64,000 nucleotides of DNA from Pseudomonas viridiflava. GTDB taxonomy: Bacteria > Pseudomonadota > Gammaproteobacteria > Pseudomonadales > Pseudomonadaceae. The position numbers and the translations under genes were made by a program. Below the pieces are notes generated by a model, which was given only the letters and a program-made list of their open reading frames with translations, ran no database searches and was not told the origin of the DNA. The stretch covers positions 268,460 to 332,459 of the forward strand of contig NZ_UUIS01000001.1 in assembly GCF_900589395.1 (NCBI RefSeq), given 5' to 3'. Each line of letters opens with the position of its first letter. The first letter of the stretch is position 1. This document shows positions 30,014 to 39,768 of the stretch, in pieces.

Positions 30014-31312
30014 TCAATGATCATGATGCAGGTAAGTCGGTTCCTTGGGCAGCCGCAGGCTGAACAGGAACGCCACGGCCATCATCACTGTCACGTACCA
30101 ATAGAAGTTATTCTCCATCCCCATGTTCTTCAGGTTCAGTGCCACATATTCAGCCGAGCCACCAAACATCGCGTTGGCCACCGCATACGCCAGCCCCACG
30201 CCCAGCGCACGCACCTGCGGCGGGAACATCTCGGCTTTTACCAGGCCGCTGATCGAGGTGTAGAAACTGACGATCGCCAGCGCCAGCGTGATCAGCACAA
30301 AAGCCATCCACGGGCTGCTCACGGTCTTGAGCGCCATCAGGATCGGAAAGGTGCACAACGTGCCCAGCGCCCCGAACCACAGCATCGAATTACGCCGCCC
30401 GATACGGTCGGCCAGCATGCCGAACAGTGGCTGCATGCACATGTACACGAACAAGGCGCCGGTCATGATGTAGCTGGCGGTCTTGGGCGGCATGCCACCG
30501 GTATTGACCAGGTACTTCTGCATGTAGGTGGTAAAGGTATAGAAAATCAGCGAGCCGCCGGCGGTGTAGCCCAGCACCGTGATAAAGGCCGCCTTGTGGT
30601 GCTTGAACAACGCCGCCACGCTGCCGGCGTCCTTGTCCTTGCGGCTTTCGGCGGTGGTGGTCTCATCCAGGCTGCGGCGCAGGAACAACGCGATGATCGC
30701 TGCACAGGCACCGATCACGAACGGGATGCGCCAGCCGTAATCGCGCAGTTCTTCGGTGGTCAGAAACTGCTGCAGGATCACCACGGTCAGCACCGCCAGC
30801 AACTGTCCGCCGATCAGGGTCACGTACTGGAACGAAGCAAAAAAACCACGCTGGCCACGCAGGGCCACCTCACTCATGTAGGTGGCGGTGGTGCCGTACT
30901 CGCCGCCTACCGACAGACCCTGGATCAGGCGCGCCACCAGCAGCAGTGCCGGTGCCCAGGCGCCGATGCTGGCGTAGGTGGGCAGGCAGGCGATCACCAG
31001 CGAACCGAAGCACATCATGCTCACCGAGATCAGCATCGAACTCTTGCGCCCGTGCTTGTCGGCCACCCGGCCGAACAGCCAGCCGCCGATGGGGCGCATC
31101 AGAAAGCCGGCAGCGAACACGCCTGCGGTGTTGAGCAACTGCACGGTAGGGTCGTCGGAGGGAAAGAACGCAGGCGCAAAATAAATCGCGCAGAAGGCAT
31201 AGATGTAGAAGTCGAACCACTCGACAAGGTTGCCTGACGAGGCCCCGACGATGGCGAAGATGCGCTTGCGGCGCTCCTCACCGGTGTAGTGCGGCTGCGT
31301 GGTCGTTGCCAT
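30014..31312 (-). CDS. pcaT: Beta-ketoadipate/dicarboxylate MFS transporter PcaT
   Basis: A 432-residue inner-membrane symporter of the metabolite:H+ symporter (KgtP/ShiA) branch of MFS, with 12 hydrophobic segments. It has [13 protein letters not shown] at the N-terminus, the loop [13 protein letters not shown] (motif A) and [13 protein letters not shown]. The sequence is very close to the P. putida PcaT type, which imports beta-ketoadipate. The ATG at 31312 has GGGGAG upstream. It is the last gene of the pcaRIJFT block but is separated from pcaF by 233 bases including a terminator, so it probably also has its own promoter. Confidence 0.93.
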   Translation of the reverse strand: MATTTQPHYTGEERRKRIFAIVGASSGNLVEWFDFYIYAFCAIYFAPAFFPSDDPTVQLLNTAGVFAAGFLMRPIGGWLFGRVADKHGRKSSMLISVSMMCFGSLVIACLPTYASIGAWAPALLLVARLIQGLSVGGEYGTTATYMSEVALRGQRGFFASFQYVTLIGGQLLAVLTVVILQQFLTTEELRDYGWRIPFVIGACAAIIALFLRRSLDETTTAESRKDKDAGSVAALFKHHKAAFITVLGYTAGGSLIFYTFTTYMQKYLVNTGGMPPKTASYIMTGALFVYMCMQPLFGMLADRIGRRNSMLWFGALGTLCTFPILMALKTVSSPWMAFVLITLALAIVSFYTSISGLVKAEMFPPQVRALGVGLAYAVANAMFGGSAEYVALNLKNMGMENNFYWYVTVMMAVAFLFSLRLPKEPTYLHHDH

Positions 31313-31441
31313 TGTTTCTCCCCCATCCTGGTGTGATATCGACACGATTGCCCTGCAAGGATAACCCTGTCGCGAAACAATTGGTCACATCTGCCGGAAT
31401 GAAAGTTCCACGTAGACACTTTACGGGGGGCGTTTCGCGGG

Positions 31442-31467
31442 CAAAAAGACGCAGGCCAAAGCCTGCG
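31442..31467 (-). terminator. Rho-independent terminator after pcaF
   Basis: On the minus strand CGCAGGC-TTTG-GCCTGCG is followed by TCTTTTTGC, between the pcaF stop and pcaT. Confidence 0.72.
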
Positions 31468-31545
31468 AAGAGGAGGTAAAGCGGATAAGCAACCGTCCGG
31501 CCTGCCCTTTCGTGGAGGCAGCTCCGGACAGTTACAGAACAACCC

Positions 31546-32748
31546 TCAGGTGCGCTCGATGGCCAGTGCAAGGCCTTGGCCTACACCCACACACATGGTT
31601 GCCAGGCCCTTGCGGCCACCGGTTTTTTCCAGGTGATGCAAGGCGGTCAGTACCAATCGCGCACCGCTCATGCCCAGAGGATGACCCAGGGCAATGGCGC
31701 CGCCGTTGGGGTTGACCTGCGGCGCGTCGTCGGCCAGGCCCAGCTCGCGCAGCACGGCAAGGCCCTGACTGGCGAAGGCTTCGTTGAGTTCGATCACGTC
31801 GAAATCGGTGACCGCCACGCCCAGGCGTTCGACCAGTTTGCGCACGGCAGGCACCGGACCGATGCCCATGACGCGTGGATCGACACCGGCGCTGGCCATG
31901 CCGAGAATCCGTGCACGCGGGGTCAGGCCGTGTTTCTTGACCGCTTCAGCCGAAGCCAGAATCAGCGCGGCGGCACCGTCGTTGACACCCGAGGCGTTGC
32001 CGGCGGTCACGGTCTTGTTCGCACCGTTGAGCGGCTTGAGCTTGCTCAGGGTTTCCAGGCTGGTGTCGGCACGCGGATGTTCGTCCTTGTCGACAAGGGT
32101 TTCACCCTTCTTGTGCGCCACGCGCACCGGCACGATTTCTTCGGCAAAGAAACCGGCGGCCTGGGCGGCGGCGGTGCGCTGCTGGCTGCGCAGGGCAAAC
32201 GCATCCTGGTCGGCGCGCGACACCTTGTAGTCATCGGCCACGTTGTCAGCGGTTTCCGGCATCGCATCGACACCGTACTGGGTTTTCATCAGCGGATTGA
32301 TGAAGCGCCAGCCAATGGTGGTGTCTTCCAGTTTCATGTTGCGCGAGAACGCGGCATCGGCCTTGCCCATCACGAACGGTGCACGCGACATCGACTCGAC
32401 GCCGCCGGCAATGGCCAGCTCCATTTCGCCTGCGGCAATGGCACGAAATGCCGTGCCGATGGCGTCCATGCCGGAGGCGCACAGGCGGTTGAGGGTCACG
32501 CCCGGAATGCTCGGCGGCAGGCCGGCCAGCAAGGCGGCCATGCGCGCCACGTTGCGGTTGTCTTCGCCGGCCTGGTTGGCGCAGCCGTAGAACACTTCGT
32601 CGACTTCGGCCCAGTTGACCGAAGGGTTGCGCTCGATCAACGCCTTGATCGGTGCCGCAGCCAGGTCATCGGCGCGTACGCCGGACAGGCCACCGCCGAA
32701 ACGGCCGATCGGGGTGCGGATGGCATCGCAGATAAAAACGTCACGCAT
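31546..32748 (-). CDS. pcaF: Beta-ketoadipyl-CoA thiolase
   Basis: A 400-residue thiolase that splits 3-oxoadipyl-CoA with CoA into succinyl-CoA and acetyl-CoA, the last step of the beta-ketoadipate pathway. Active-site features are [10 protein letters not shown] (nucleophilic Cys near residue 90), [11 protein letters not shown] (His) and CVGVGQGLA (second Cys). The sequence [19 protein letters not shown] is the characteristic PcaF start. Two tandem ATGs exist: 32751 makes an ATGA overlap with pcaJ, while 32748 gives the better 7-base ribosome-site spacing and the usual start. Translation is coupled to pcaJ either way. Confidence 0.96.
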   Translation of the reverse strand: MRDVFICDAIRTPIGRFGGGLSGVRADDLAAAPIKALIERNPSVNWAEVDEVFYGCANQAGEDNRNVARMAALLAGLPPSIPGVTLNRLCASGMDAIGTAFRAIAAGEMELAIAGGVESMSRAPFVMGKADAAFSRNMKLEDTTIGWRFINPLMKTQYGVDAMPETADNVADDYKVSRADQDAFALRSQQRTAAAQAAGFFAEEIVPVRVAHKKGETLVDKDEHPRADTSLETLSKLKPLNGANKTVTAGNASGVNDGAAALILASAEAVKKHGLTPRARILGMASAGVDPRVMGIGPVPAVRKLVERLGVAVTDFDVIELNEAFASQGLAVLRELGLADDAPQVNPNGGAIALGHPLGMSGARLVLTALHHLEKTGGRKGLATMCVGVGQGLALAIERT

Positions 32749-33527
32749 CATGCTTCTCCTGGTGCTTGACCGTGGGCCGCCGCGGTGCGCGCTTCCAGGT
32801 CGCGCAGGGCGGTCAGTTCAACCTCGGTCGGATCGGCGGAACAGATTACGTTTTCGGCAAAGCGCACTGGCCAGCCGGTGGCGGCGGTGACTTGCTCACG
32901 GGTGACACCAGGGTGCAGGGTGGTGACCACGAACTCGTTGCTGCCCTCCTCCGGCTCCATGATGCACAGGTCGGTGATAATGCCCACAGGACCCGCACCC
33001 GGCAGGCCGAGACGCTTGCGCGAGTCGCCGCCTTCGCCATGGCCCACCGACGTGATGAAGTCCAGGCGCTCGACGAACGAACGTGGCGACTGCTTGAGGA
33101 TGATCAGCACCGACTTGGCGGAGCCGGCAATCTCCGGCGCACCACCGGCACCTGGCAGGCGCACCTTGGGATTGTGATAGTCACCGACCACGGTGGTGTT
33201 GATGTTGCCGAAGCGGTCGACCTGCGCGGCCCCCAGGAAACCCAGGTCGACGCGACCACCTTGCAGCCAATAGCGGAAGATTTCGCTGGTCGACACCACG
33301 GTGTCGGCGGTTTCGGCCAGTTCACCGTCACCGATCGACAGCGGCAATACGGTCGGCTTGGCGCCGATCGGACCTGATTCGTAGATCAGCACCACGTCCG
33401 GCGCCGATGTCAGGCGGGCGAGGTTGGCGGCCTTGGATGGCAGGCCGATGCCCACGAAGCAGACCGTGCCGTTGTGCAGACGACGTGCGGCGGCGATGGT
33501 CATCATTTCACTGGTGGTGTAAGTCAT
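32748..33527 (-). CDS. pcaJ: 3-oxoadipate CoA-transferase subunit B
   Basis: A 259-residue beta subunit that, with PcaI, transfers CoA from succinyl-CoA to beta-ketoadipate. The family I CoA-transferase active-site glutamate lies in YESGPIG (about residue 51), followed by [14 protein letters not shown]. It starts inside the pcaI stop (TAATG) and its own stop overlaps the pcaF start region, so pcaI-J-F form one coupled operon. Confidence 0.96.
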   Translation of the reverse strand: MTYTTSEMMTIAAARRLHNGTVCFVGIGLPSKAANLARLTSAPDVVLIYESGPIGAKPTVLPLSIGDGELAETADTVVSTSEIFRYWLQGGRVDLGFLGAAQVDRFGNINTTVVGDYHNPKVRLPGAGGAPEIAGSAKSVLIILKQSPRSFVERLDFITSVGHGEGGDSRKRLGLPGAGPVGIITDLCIMEPEEGSNEFVVTTLHPGVTREQVTAATGWPVRFAENVICSADPTEVELTALRDLEARTAAAHGQAPGEA

Positions 33528-34384
33528 TACTTTGCCTCCGCAGCGCTGGCCAGCTTGTTCTTGAATTCAGCGAAGTCCGCCGTGTCCTGGATGTATGCCT
33601 TGATCCAGGCCTGGAAGCCTTCGCGGTCACGGGCAATCGGATCCCAGTCCTGGTAGAAGCGGTTGTCGCGCTCGTAATAGCCATGCGCATAGGACGGATG
33701 CGCGCCGCCAGGCACCACGCACACGGCACTCAAGGCCCAGGTCGGCAATACGCAGGAATTCATGGGTGCCTGCAGGTCGTCGACGATTTCCTCGACCGTG
33801 ACGATGCAACGCTTGGCCGCCAGGGCCGCTTCCTTCTGCGAGCCGAGGATGCCCCAGATCAACACGTTGCCCTTGCGGTCGGCCTTCTGGGCATGAATCA
33901 CGGTCACGTCAGGGCGTACCGCCGGCACGGCTGCCAGCACTTCACCGGTGAACGGGCAGGTGACGGTCTTGATCAGCGGGTTGACCTTGGGCAGGTCGGA
34001 ACCGGCATAGGCACGCAGCACCGCGAACGGCAGGCCCGAGGCACCGGCCACATAGGCGTTGGCCAGGTCGGCGTGGCTGTGCTCTTCCAGTTCCAGAGGA
34101 CGCGGCCATTTTTTCTCGACGGCATCGCGCAGGCGGTGCAACGAACCGACACCGGGGTTGCCGCCCCAGGAAAAGATCAGGCGCTTGACGCAGCCGGCAC
34201 CAATCAACTGGTCGTAGATCAGGTCCGGGGTCATGCGCACCAGGGTCAGGTCGCGCTTGCCCTGGCGGATAATTTCATGGCCGGCGGCCGAGGGGATCAA
34301 ATGCGTGAAACCTTCCAGCGCAACGGTGTCGCCATCGTTGACCAGTTGTTTCACCGCATCACGTAAAGACATGATTTCAGCCAT
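33527..34384 (-). CDS. pcaI: 3-oxoadipate CoA-transferase subunit A
   Basis: A 285-residue alpha subunit of the succinyl-CoA:3-oxoadipate CoA-transferase. It shows the MSLRDAVKQLVNDGDTVALEGFTHLIPSA opening, the conserved FSWGGNPGVGSLHR and GLPFAVLRAYAGSDLP. The ATG at 34384 has GGGAG upstream. The promoter region immediately upstream carries two PcaR-type boxes, so the gene is expected to be induced by beta-ketoadipate through PcaR. Confidence 0.96.
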   Translation of the reverse strand: MAEIMSLRDAVKQLVNDGDTVALEGFTHLIPSAAGHEIIRQGKRDLTLVRMTPDLIYDQLIGAGCVKRLIFSWGGNPGVGSLHRLRDAVEKKWPRPLELEEHSHADLANAYVAGASGLPFAVLRAYAGSDLPKVNPLIKTVTCPFTGEVLAAVPAVRPDVTVIHAQKADRKGNVLIWGILGSQKEAALAAKRCIVTVEEIVDDLQAPMNSCVLPTWALSAVCVVPGGAHPSYAHGYYERDNRFYQDWDPIARDREGFQAWIKAYIQDTADFAEFKNKLASAAEAK

Positions 34385-34480
34385 GAGGTGCTCCCGAACC
34401 CAACGTCACGTTAAATGAGCGGCGCGCTGTAACGGCGCCGCGATGAACATGAGGTTATGCGCGAGTCGGGCGGCAAACAA

Positions 34481-34513
34481 TCCGATAATCGATTATTCGT
34501 TCGATAATCGAAC
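34481..34513 (-). promoter_or_regulatory. Two PcaR boxes upstream of pcaI
   Basis: GTTCGATAATCGAAC at 34499-34513 is a perfect 15-bp dyad, and TCCGATAATCGATTA at 34481-34495 shares its CGATAATCG core. The two cores are 19 bases apart, about two helical turns. They match the known P. putida PcaR operator core GTTCGATAATCGCAC and lie about 100 bases upstream of the pcaI start. Confidence 0.85.
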
Positions 34514-34551
34514 ACCATCGCTGCCAGTCCGACGCTGGGTTTTCATGGCTT

Positions 34552-35394
34552 TCAGGTGAAAATCTGGGCGCTCAGTTCACGGCTGGCTTCGAGCATGATA
34601 GGCAGGAAACGCTGTTCCAGCTCGTGACGGGCCACCCGCGCGGCACTGGTGCTGACGTTCAGGGCGGCCAGGACCTGTCCCGAGGCGTCGTACACCGGCA
34701 CGGCAATCGAACGCAAGCCTTGCTCCAGCTCCTGATCGACGATGCACCAGCCTTGCTGACGCACTTGTTGCAGGCATTCGAACAAGGCCTCGCGGGTGCG
34801 CAGGGTACGGCTGGTCTTGGGTTGCATGTCGACGTGGTCGAGGTATTCGCGCAGGGTGACGTCGTCCAGCGCGGCCAGCAGGATGCGCCCCATGGAGGTG
34901 CAATAGGCCGGCAGTCGCCCGCCCACCGAAAGATCGACCGAGATCAGCCGCTGGGTCGTGGCGGAACGGGCGATATAAAGGATGTCTTCGCCTTCGAGCG
35001 TGGCCATGTTGCAGGCTTCATGCAACTGGTCGCTCATGCGGTCCAGATAAGGCTGCGATGACATTGCCAGCGGCGTGGACGATAGATACGCATGGCCCAG
35101 GGTCAGCACCTTGGGCAACAGAGAATAGGTACGACCGTCGGTCGTTGCATAGCCAAGCTTGATCAGGGTGTGCAGGCAGCGGCGCACGGCCGCACGGGGG
35201 ATTTCAGTGCGGTGGCTGATCTGGGCAATGGTCAGATGCCGTTTACGCTCTTGAAAGGCATGGATGACCGCCAGGCCGCGGGCCAGTGACGTCATGAAAT
35301 CAGGGTCGCCGGTCAACGCCTGAATGCGCTTGGCCGGTGAAGCCACGATGGGCGGCGCGAGCGAAACAAAAGAATTACGCAGTTCTTCATTCAT
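34552..35394 (-). CDS. pcaR: IclR-family activator of the beta-ketoadipate pathway, PcaR
   Basis: A 280-residue IclR regulator. The N-terminal winged helix (about 35-95) contains LTIAQISHRTEIPRAAVRRCLHTL and the C-terminal effector domain includes YCTSMGRILLAAL and GLRSIAVPVYDASG. It responds to beta-ketoadipate and activates pcaIJ and other pca genes. The ATG at 35394 has GAGG 7 bases upstream; a GTG two codons earlier is less likely. Position next to pcaIJ and the boxes on both sides support the specific name rather than PobR or CatR-type relatives. Confidence 0.93.
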   Translation of the reverse strand: MNEELRNSFVSLAPPIVASPAKRIQALTGDPDFMTSLARGLAVIHAFQERKRHLTIAQISHRTEIPRAAVRRCLHTLIKLGYATTDGRTYSLLPKVLTLGHAYLSSTPLAMSSQPYLDRMSDQLHEACNMATLEGEDILYIARSATTQRLISVDLSVGGRLPAYCTSMGRILLAALDDVTLREYLDHVDMQPKTSRTLRTREALFECLQQVRQQGWCIVDQELEQGLRSIAVPVYDASGQVLAALNVSTSAARVARHELEQRFLPIMLEASRELSAQIFT

Positions 35395-35475
35395 GGCCAC
35401 ACCTCAGCATTATCCTTGCAGACCTTGTATTTCAAAGGTTCAGGCCGTATGCGGTTCAATGGAGGCGGCCCGGTC

Positions 35476-35509
35476 GTGCGATTATCGAACAAGTGGCCGA
35501 TAATCGCAA
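35476..35509. promoter_or_regulatory. Two PcaR boxes upstream of pcaR
   Basis: GTGCGATTATCGAAC at 35476-35490 is the exact reverse complement of GTTCGATAATCGCAC, the canonical PcaR site; GGCCGATAATCGCAA at 35495-35509 shares the core. They sit about 80-115 bases upstream of pcaR and just left of the predicted rightward transcript at 35.5 kb. Confidence 0.85.
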
Positions 35510-35536
35510 TTGACCCCTGACAAATATACTTATACC

Positions 35537-35634
35537 TTTACCCCTGCCATGAAGTGGCTTCTTGGAAATCCTGGTCAGGTACCCACTGAGAAGTCCAAGG
35601 CAACGGCCTTGTCCACGAAGCAAGGCCGTTTTTT
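35537..35634 (+). ncRNA. Candidate small RNA with strong intrinsic terminator
   Basis: AACGGCCTTG (35602-35611), loop TCCACGAAG, CAAGGCCGTT (35621-35630) and a T-tract form a perfect rightward terminator, yet no gene lies on the plus strand between pcaR and it. Upstream sequence can fold (GGCTTCT/AGAAGTCC and AGTGG/CCACT) and a weak promoter (TTGACC at 35510, TATACC at 35531, 15-base spacer) lies directly right of the PcaR boxes. The 5' end is a guess. The call is an inference from the orphan terminator. Confidence 0.4.
35602..35634 (+). terminator. Perfect 10-bp rho-independent terminator with no upstream gene
   Basis: A 10-bp GC-rich stem with a 9-base loop, followed by TTTTATT. The T-tract exists only on the plus strand side, so it acts on rightward transcription. 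Confidence 0.85.
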
Positions 35635-36243
35635 ATTACGGCTTCGTGCTGACCGATCACGCACTGCCCACCTGCTGTCATCCGGCTCATTCATACGTTC
35701 ACCCTCCTGCGCTCACCCTCCTGATGGGAACTGCATCGATGTTTTCATCGGTTCACACTGTTGCCAGCGGAAAAAGATGTTTCATGTCGGTTCACGGTTG
35801 AAACTTCTCGTTCAATTCTCGCTGTCGACCTTCCCCACATTGGAGCGCGCCTGTAGTTGACGTCCCGGTACTTCTTGGAGATAGTAGCGGTCACTTGGCC
35901 GTTTATACCTTGCGTCTCGATTGCGCCCCTCCAGCCATTCCCGGGTCGATCGCTATTTTTCGATGCGTCACGCAACGCCCTGTTGCGCTCACCTCGATGC
36001 AAGGTCTGGTCAATGTCTGCAATGTCAATCATTGCGGCTGACCCATGCGAATGTCGCTACGACAGCTGTTTTTTTCCAGTGCCCGTAGCCGCAAGCCACT
36101 AAAGATGTTCGGCATTACCCTCGACGTACCGGATTGTCCGCACGGCCTTACTGCCCTGCCTTCCGGCAAGCCGGGTAAATGCCCGCATGTGCAGTGGCTG
36201 GCGTTATCACTGGAGTTCATTTGGATATGATCAGGTAACACCC
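35635..36243. other. Gene-poor region between the candidate sRNA and the 65-aa gene
   Basis: About 600 bases. Short open frames exist on both strands (for example minus 35745-36032 and plus 36045-36230), but none has convincing codon use, ribosome site or recognisable motif. It may be an eroded gene region. Confidence 0.5.
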
Positions 36244-36441
36244 GTGACTAAAGATGAACTGCGCGCGGAACTTGAGCGCCACGAACAACGCTACAAAGAA
36301 GTTTACGGCGGTGAAGTGACCACTTATGCCGCGCAGCCCGAGCCTGAACGCAAACCCTGGCGCAAACGCGCCACCGTGCAGGACCAGGCGTTCAAGCAAG
36401 AGCTGCAACGAATGGAAAAAGAGCTTAAAGACGACGAGTGA
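36244..36441 (+). CDS. Small conserved charged protein
   Basis: A 65-residue, highly charged protein (many Glu, Lys, Arg) starting at GTG 36244, with AGGTAA upstream. It begins [24 protein letters not shown] and ends [14 protein letters not shown], so it is likely two helices without any membrane segment or signal. I do not recognise a function. The gene is 174 bases upstream of the phosphate transporter start, in the same direction. Confidence 0.65.
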   Translation: MTKDELRAELERHEQRYKEVYGGEVTTYAAQPEPERKPWRKRATVQDQAFKQELQRMEKELKDDE

Positions 36442-36615
36442 CCGTCGCTTCCAACAGCGCCTTGACCGCCCCTGATTTTGTTTTTTCTCCAGTCCGGGGC
36501 GGCCTCGCCATGCCTGCAGGCCGCTGATTTATCACTACCGGTCAGCGACCGATATCTGAAAATGTATTTTTTCTGTCATAATCCCGCCCCCTTAAGAACG
36601 GGTCAGAAATTCTAC

Positions 36616-38088
36616 ATGATCGATTTATTCAGCGGGCTTGATGCATGGGTGCTTGTCAGCCTGTTGCTCGCCCTGGCATTCGTCCTATCGTTCGAGTTCA
36701 TCAATGGCTTCCACGACACCGCCAACGCGGTGGCGACGGTCATCTACACCAAAGCCATGCCACCGCATCTTGCGGTGTTCGCCTCGGGGGTCTTCAACTT
36801 CCTCGGGGTGTTGCTCGGCGGTGTGGGCGTGGCCTATGCGATCGTGCACCTGCTGCCGGTCGAATTGCTGATCAACGTCAATACCGGTCATGGCCTGGCC
36901 ATGGTGTTCTCACTGCTGACCGCGGCCATTGCCTGGAACCTGGGCACCTGGTACTTCGGCATTCCCGCCTCCAGTTCGCACACCCTGATCGGTTCGATCC
37001 TTGGCGTGGGCCTGGCCAACGCGCTGATCAATGGCATTCCGGTCAGCGAAGGCGTGAACTGGCAGAAGGCAATCGACATCGGCGCCTCGCTGGTCTTCTC
37101 GCCGCTGGGCGGCTTCCTGATTGCCGGCCTGCTGCTGCTGGCACTGAAGTGGTGGCGCCCGCTGTCGAAGATGCACAAGACCCCCGAACAGCGCCGTACA
37201 CTCGACGACAAGAAACACCCTCCGTTCTGGAATCGCCTGGTACTGGTCATTTCCGCCATGGCCGTCAGTTTCGTGCATGGCTCCAACGATGGCCAGAAAG
37301 GCATCGGCCTGATCATGCTGGTGCTGATCGGTATCGTGCCGGCCCAGTTCGTCCTCGACCTGAACAGCACCACCTACCAGATCGAGCGTACCCGTGACGC
37401 CACCTTGCACCTGAGCCAGTTCTACCAGCGCAACAACGCCACGCTGGGCGAGTACCTGGCGATGGGCAAGGCTGCACAAGGCGACCTGCCCTCCACCGCC
37501 GCATGCGACCCCAAGCAGACCATGCCGACCATCGACGCCCTGCTGAGCAAGCTGCAAGGGGTGACCGACTACACGGCGCTGGGAGCTGAAGACCGCATCG
37601 AAGTCCGTCGCTACCTGTTGTGCCTGGACGACACGGCGCGCAAGGTCAGCAAACTGCCCGACCTGGCCGCCCGCGAAAAGTCCGACCTCAACAAGCTGCG
37701 CAAAGACCTGACCGCCACCACCGAGTACGCGCCTTTCTGGGTGATCCTGGCAGTGGCCCTGGCGCTGGGTATCGGCACCATGGTGGGCTGGAAGCGCGTA
37801 GTCCTGACCATCGGTGAGAAGATCGGCCGCCAGGGCATGACCTACGCCCAGGGCATGTCGGCACAGATCACCACCGCCACCGCCATCGGCCTGGCCAACG
37901 TCTTCAGCCTGCCAGTCTCGACCACGCACATCCTCTCCTCGGGCGTGGCCGGCACCATGGTTGCCAACCGCAGCGGCCTGCAAGGCGGCACGGTACGCAC
38001 CATCCTGCTGGCCTGGGTGCTGACCCTCCCAGCCACGGTCACCTTGTCTGCCGGCCTGTTCTGGCTGGCGTCCATGGCTCTGTCCTGA
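36616..38088 (+). CDS. Low-affinity inorganic phosphate transporter (Pit/PHO4 family)
   Basis: A 490-residue inner-membrane transporter. The PHO4 repeat signatures are FINGFHDTANAVATVIYTKAM near the N-terminus and HGSNDGQKGIGL in the second half, with IGLANVFSLPVSTTHILSSG in the last membrane part. A hydrophilic loop of about 120 residues (about 260-375) separates the halves. It imports metal-phosphate with protons. The ATG at 36616 matches the family N-terminus (MIDLFSGLDAW); the upstream frame is leader. No PhoU-like accessory gene is adjacent. Confidence 0.92.
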   Translation: MIDLFSGLDAWVLVSLLLALAFVLSFEFINGFHDTANAVATVIYTKAMPPHLAVFASGVFNFLGVLLGGVGVAYAIVHLLPVELLINVNTGHGLAMVFSLLTAAIAWNLGTWYFGIPASSSHTLIGSILGVGLANALINGIPVSEGVNWQKAIDIGASLVFSPLGGFLIAGLLLLALKWWRPLSKMHKTPEQRRTLDDKKHPPFWNRLVLVISAMAVSFVHGSNDGQKGIGLIMLVLIGIVPAQFVLDLNSTTYQIERTRDATLHLSQFYQRNNATLGEYLAMGKAAQGDLPSTAACDPKQTMPTIDALLSKLQGVTDYTALGAEDRIEVRRYLLCLDDTARKVSKLPDLAAREKSDLNKLRKDLTATTEYAPFWVILAVALALGIGTMVGWKRVVLTIGEKIGRQGMTYAQGMSAQITTATAIGLANVFSLPVSTTHILSSGVAGTMVANRSGLQGGTVRTILLAWVLTLPATVTLSAGLFWLASMALS

Positions 38089-38093
38089 CCGAC

Positions 38094-38120
38094 AAGCCCC
38101 AGGCCGGCGCCTGGGGCTTT
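38094..38120. terminator. Bidirectional terminator between pit and the HerA-like gene
   Basis: AAGCCCCAGGC-CGGC-GCCTGGGGCTTT lies in the 34 bases between two convergent stops. The 11-bp stem and flanking A/T runs can serve both directions. Confidence 0.8.
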
Positions 38121-38122
38121 GT

Positions 38123-39613
38123 TCATCGGCGGCGCGTCTTGCTGCCCAGCAACGACCCCATCAAGCCCCGCACCAGTTGCCGGCCAATCTGGCCGGCGGC
38201 CTGGCGCATGGCGCTTTTCATCGCCTGCCCGGCCAGCCCGCCGAGCCAGTCACCGGTCCTGTCGCCCAGGCTGGTCTCGTGCGGCGGGGCCTGGGCCGGC
38301 GTCAAGGTGTCTGCAGGCAGGCCCGATTTGCGTGCCGCCAGTATTTCATAGGCCGATTCACGATCCACAGGCTGGTCATAACGCCCACCCAGCGGCGATA
38401 GTGCGATCAATGCCCGGCGCTCGGCCTCGCTCAGCGGCCCGATACGCGATTGCGGCGGCGCAATCAGCACACGCTGGACCTGCGCCGGGGTGCCTTTGGC
38501 CTGCAAGGTGCCCACCAATGCCTCGCCGATGCCCAATTCCGTCAACACGGCTCGCGCGTCGAAGGCCGGGTTGGCCCTGAAGCCGTCGGCCACGGCCCGC
38601 AACGCTTTCTGCTCGCGTGCAGTGAAGGCCCGCAAGCCGTGCTGGATGCGCAGGCCAAGCTGGGCCAGGATTTCATCGGGCAGGTCAGCGGGTGATTGCG
38701 TCACGAAATAAACGCCTACGCCCTTGGAGCGTATCAACCGCACGACCTGTTCGAGCCGCTCCTGCAAGGCCTTGGGCGTGTCGGCAAACAACAAATGCGC
38801 CTCGTCGAAAAACAGTGCCAGCAAGGGCTTATCGGCATCGCCACGCTCGGGTAACTGTTCGAACAGTTCGGCCAGCAGCCACAGCAGGAAGGTGGCATAG
38901 ACCTTGGGCGCCTCGTGCACCAGGCGCCGGGCGTCAAGCAGGTGGATATGCCCGCGCCCGTCGCTGGCCGGTTGCAGAATATCCTCCAGTCGCACGGCCG
39001 GTTCACCGAACAGGGCGGCGGCGCCCTGCTGCTCAAGGCCAGCCAGACGCCGCTGCAACGCCTGGCTGGAGCCGGTGGTCATCAGCGCGGCGTCTTCGCC
39101 CAACTGTTGCGGGTACTCGCGCAGATGAACGAGCAAGGCCTTGAGGTCCTTGAGGTCAAGCAGCAACAGACCTTCACGGTCGGCCACCTTGAACGCCGCG
39201 TACAAGGCGGCCTGCTGGCTGTCGCTCAGCGCCAGCAAGTTGCCCAGCAACAAGGGCCCCATTTCGCTCAGCGTGGTGCGCAATGGATGACCGGACACGC
39301 CGTCGATGTCCCACAGGATAACCGGGTAGCCCTGAGGCCGATGCGTCAACCAGGGCATGCCGGCCAGCCGCTCGGCAATCGGCCCCTGCGCCACGCCGGC
39401 CGCGCCCAGGCCACACAGGTCACCCTTGATGTCGGCGGCAAACACTGCCACCCCGGCGTCACTGAACGCCTCGGCGAGGCGTTGCAGCGTCACGGTCTTG
39501 CCTGTCCCGGTGGCGCCGGCCACCAGGCCATGGCGGTTGGCCAGGCGCAGCGCCTGGACCACCGGTTGCGCCGCCGGGTCTGCGCCCAGCACCATCGTTT
39601 GAGAATCCATCAT
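38123..39613 (-). CDS. HerA-like DUF853 ATPase
   Basis: A 496-residue FtsK/HerA-superfamily ATPase. The Walker A motif GATGTGKT is near residue 35, a Walker B-type LALFFDEAHLLFAD near 270, and the DUF853 segment VGVYFVTQSPADLPDEILAQLGLRIQH follows. The last 50 residues are basic (ends with KTRRR). HerA relatives pump or remodel DNA, but the DUF853 group in proteobacteria has no settled role and no NurA nuclease is encoded nearby. Two adjacent ATGs (39613, 39610) are possible starts. It is divergent from the glycosyltransferase. Confidence 0.88.
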   Translation of the reverse strand: MMDSQTMVLGADPAAQPVVQALRLANRHGLVAGATGTGKTVTLQRLAEAFSDAGVAVFAADIKGDLCGLGAAGVAQGPIAERLAGMPWLTHRPQGYPVILWDIDGVSGHPLRTTLSEMGPLLLGNLLALSDSQQAALYAAFKVADREGLLLLDLKDLKALLVHLREYPQQLGEDAALMTTGSSQALQRRLAGLEQQGAAALFGEPAVRLEDILQPASDGRGHIHLLDARRLVHEAPKVYATFLLWLLAELFEQLPERGDADKPLLALFFDEAHLLFADTPKALQERLEQVVRLIRSKGVGVYFVTQSPADLPDEILAQLGLRIQHGLRAFTAREQKALRAVADGFRANPAFDARAVLTELGIGEALVGTLQAKGTPAQVQRVLIAPPQSRIGPLSEAERRALIALSPLGGRYDQPVDRESAYEILAARKSGLPADTLTPAQAPPHETSLGDRTGDWLGGLAGQAMKSAMRQAAGQIGRQLVRGLMGSLLGSKTRRR

Positions 39614-39768
39614 TGCTCAATCCCCTTCAGGTTGGCATCGCACGCCCCAGTGTCTCGCTGAAACACCGGTCATGACCTTCCACCCGGCGGACGGTCGTCT
39701 GGCCAGGCGACCTACTACGCTGTCAGTGACCACGCTGTAGACCACTTTTCATTGCAGGAGCCTGCCTC

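Noticed and set aside
35510..35860. 116-codon plus-strand frame next to pcaR
   Set aside because: It runs straight through a strong terminator, has no ribosome site and no protein-like pattern; an RNA is the better explanation.
35745..36032. 95-codon minus-strand frame
   Set aside because: No recognisable family, weak start, irregular codon use.
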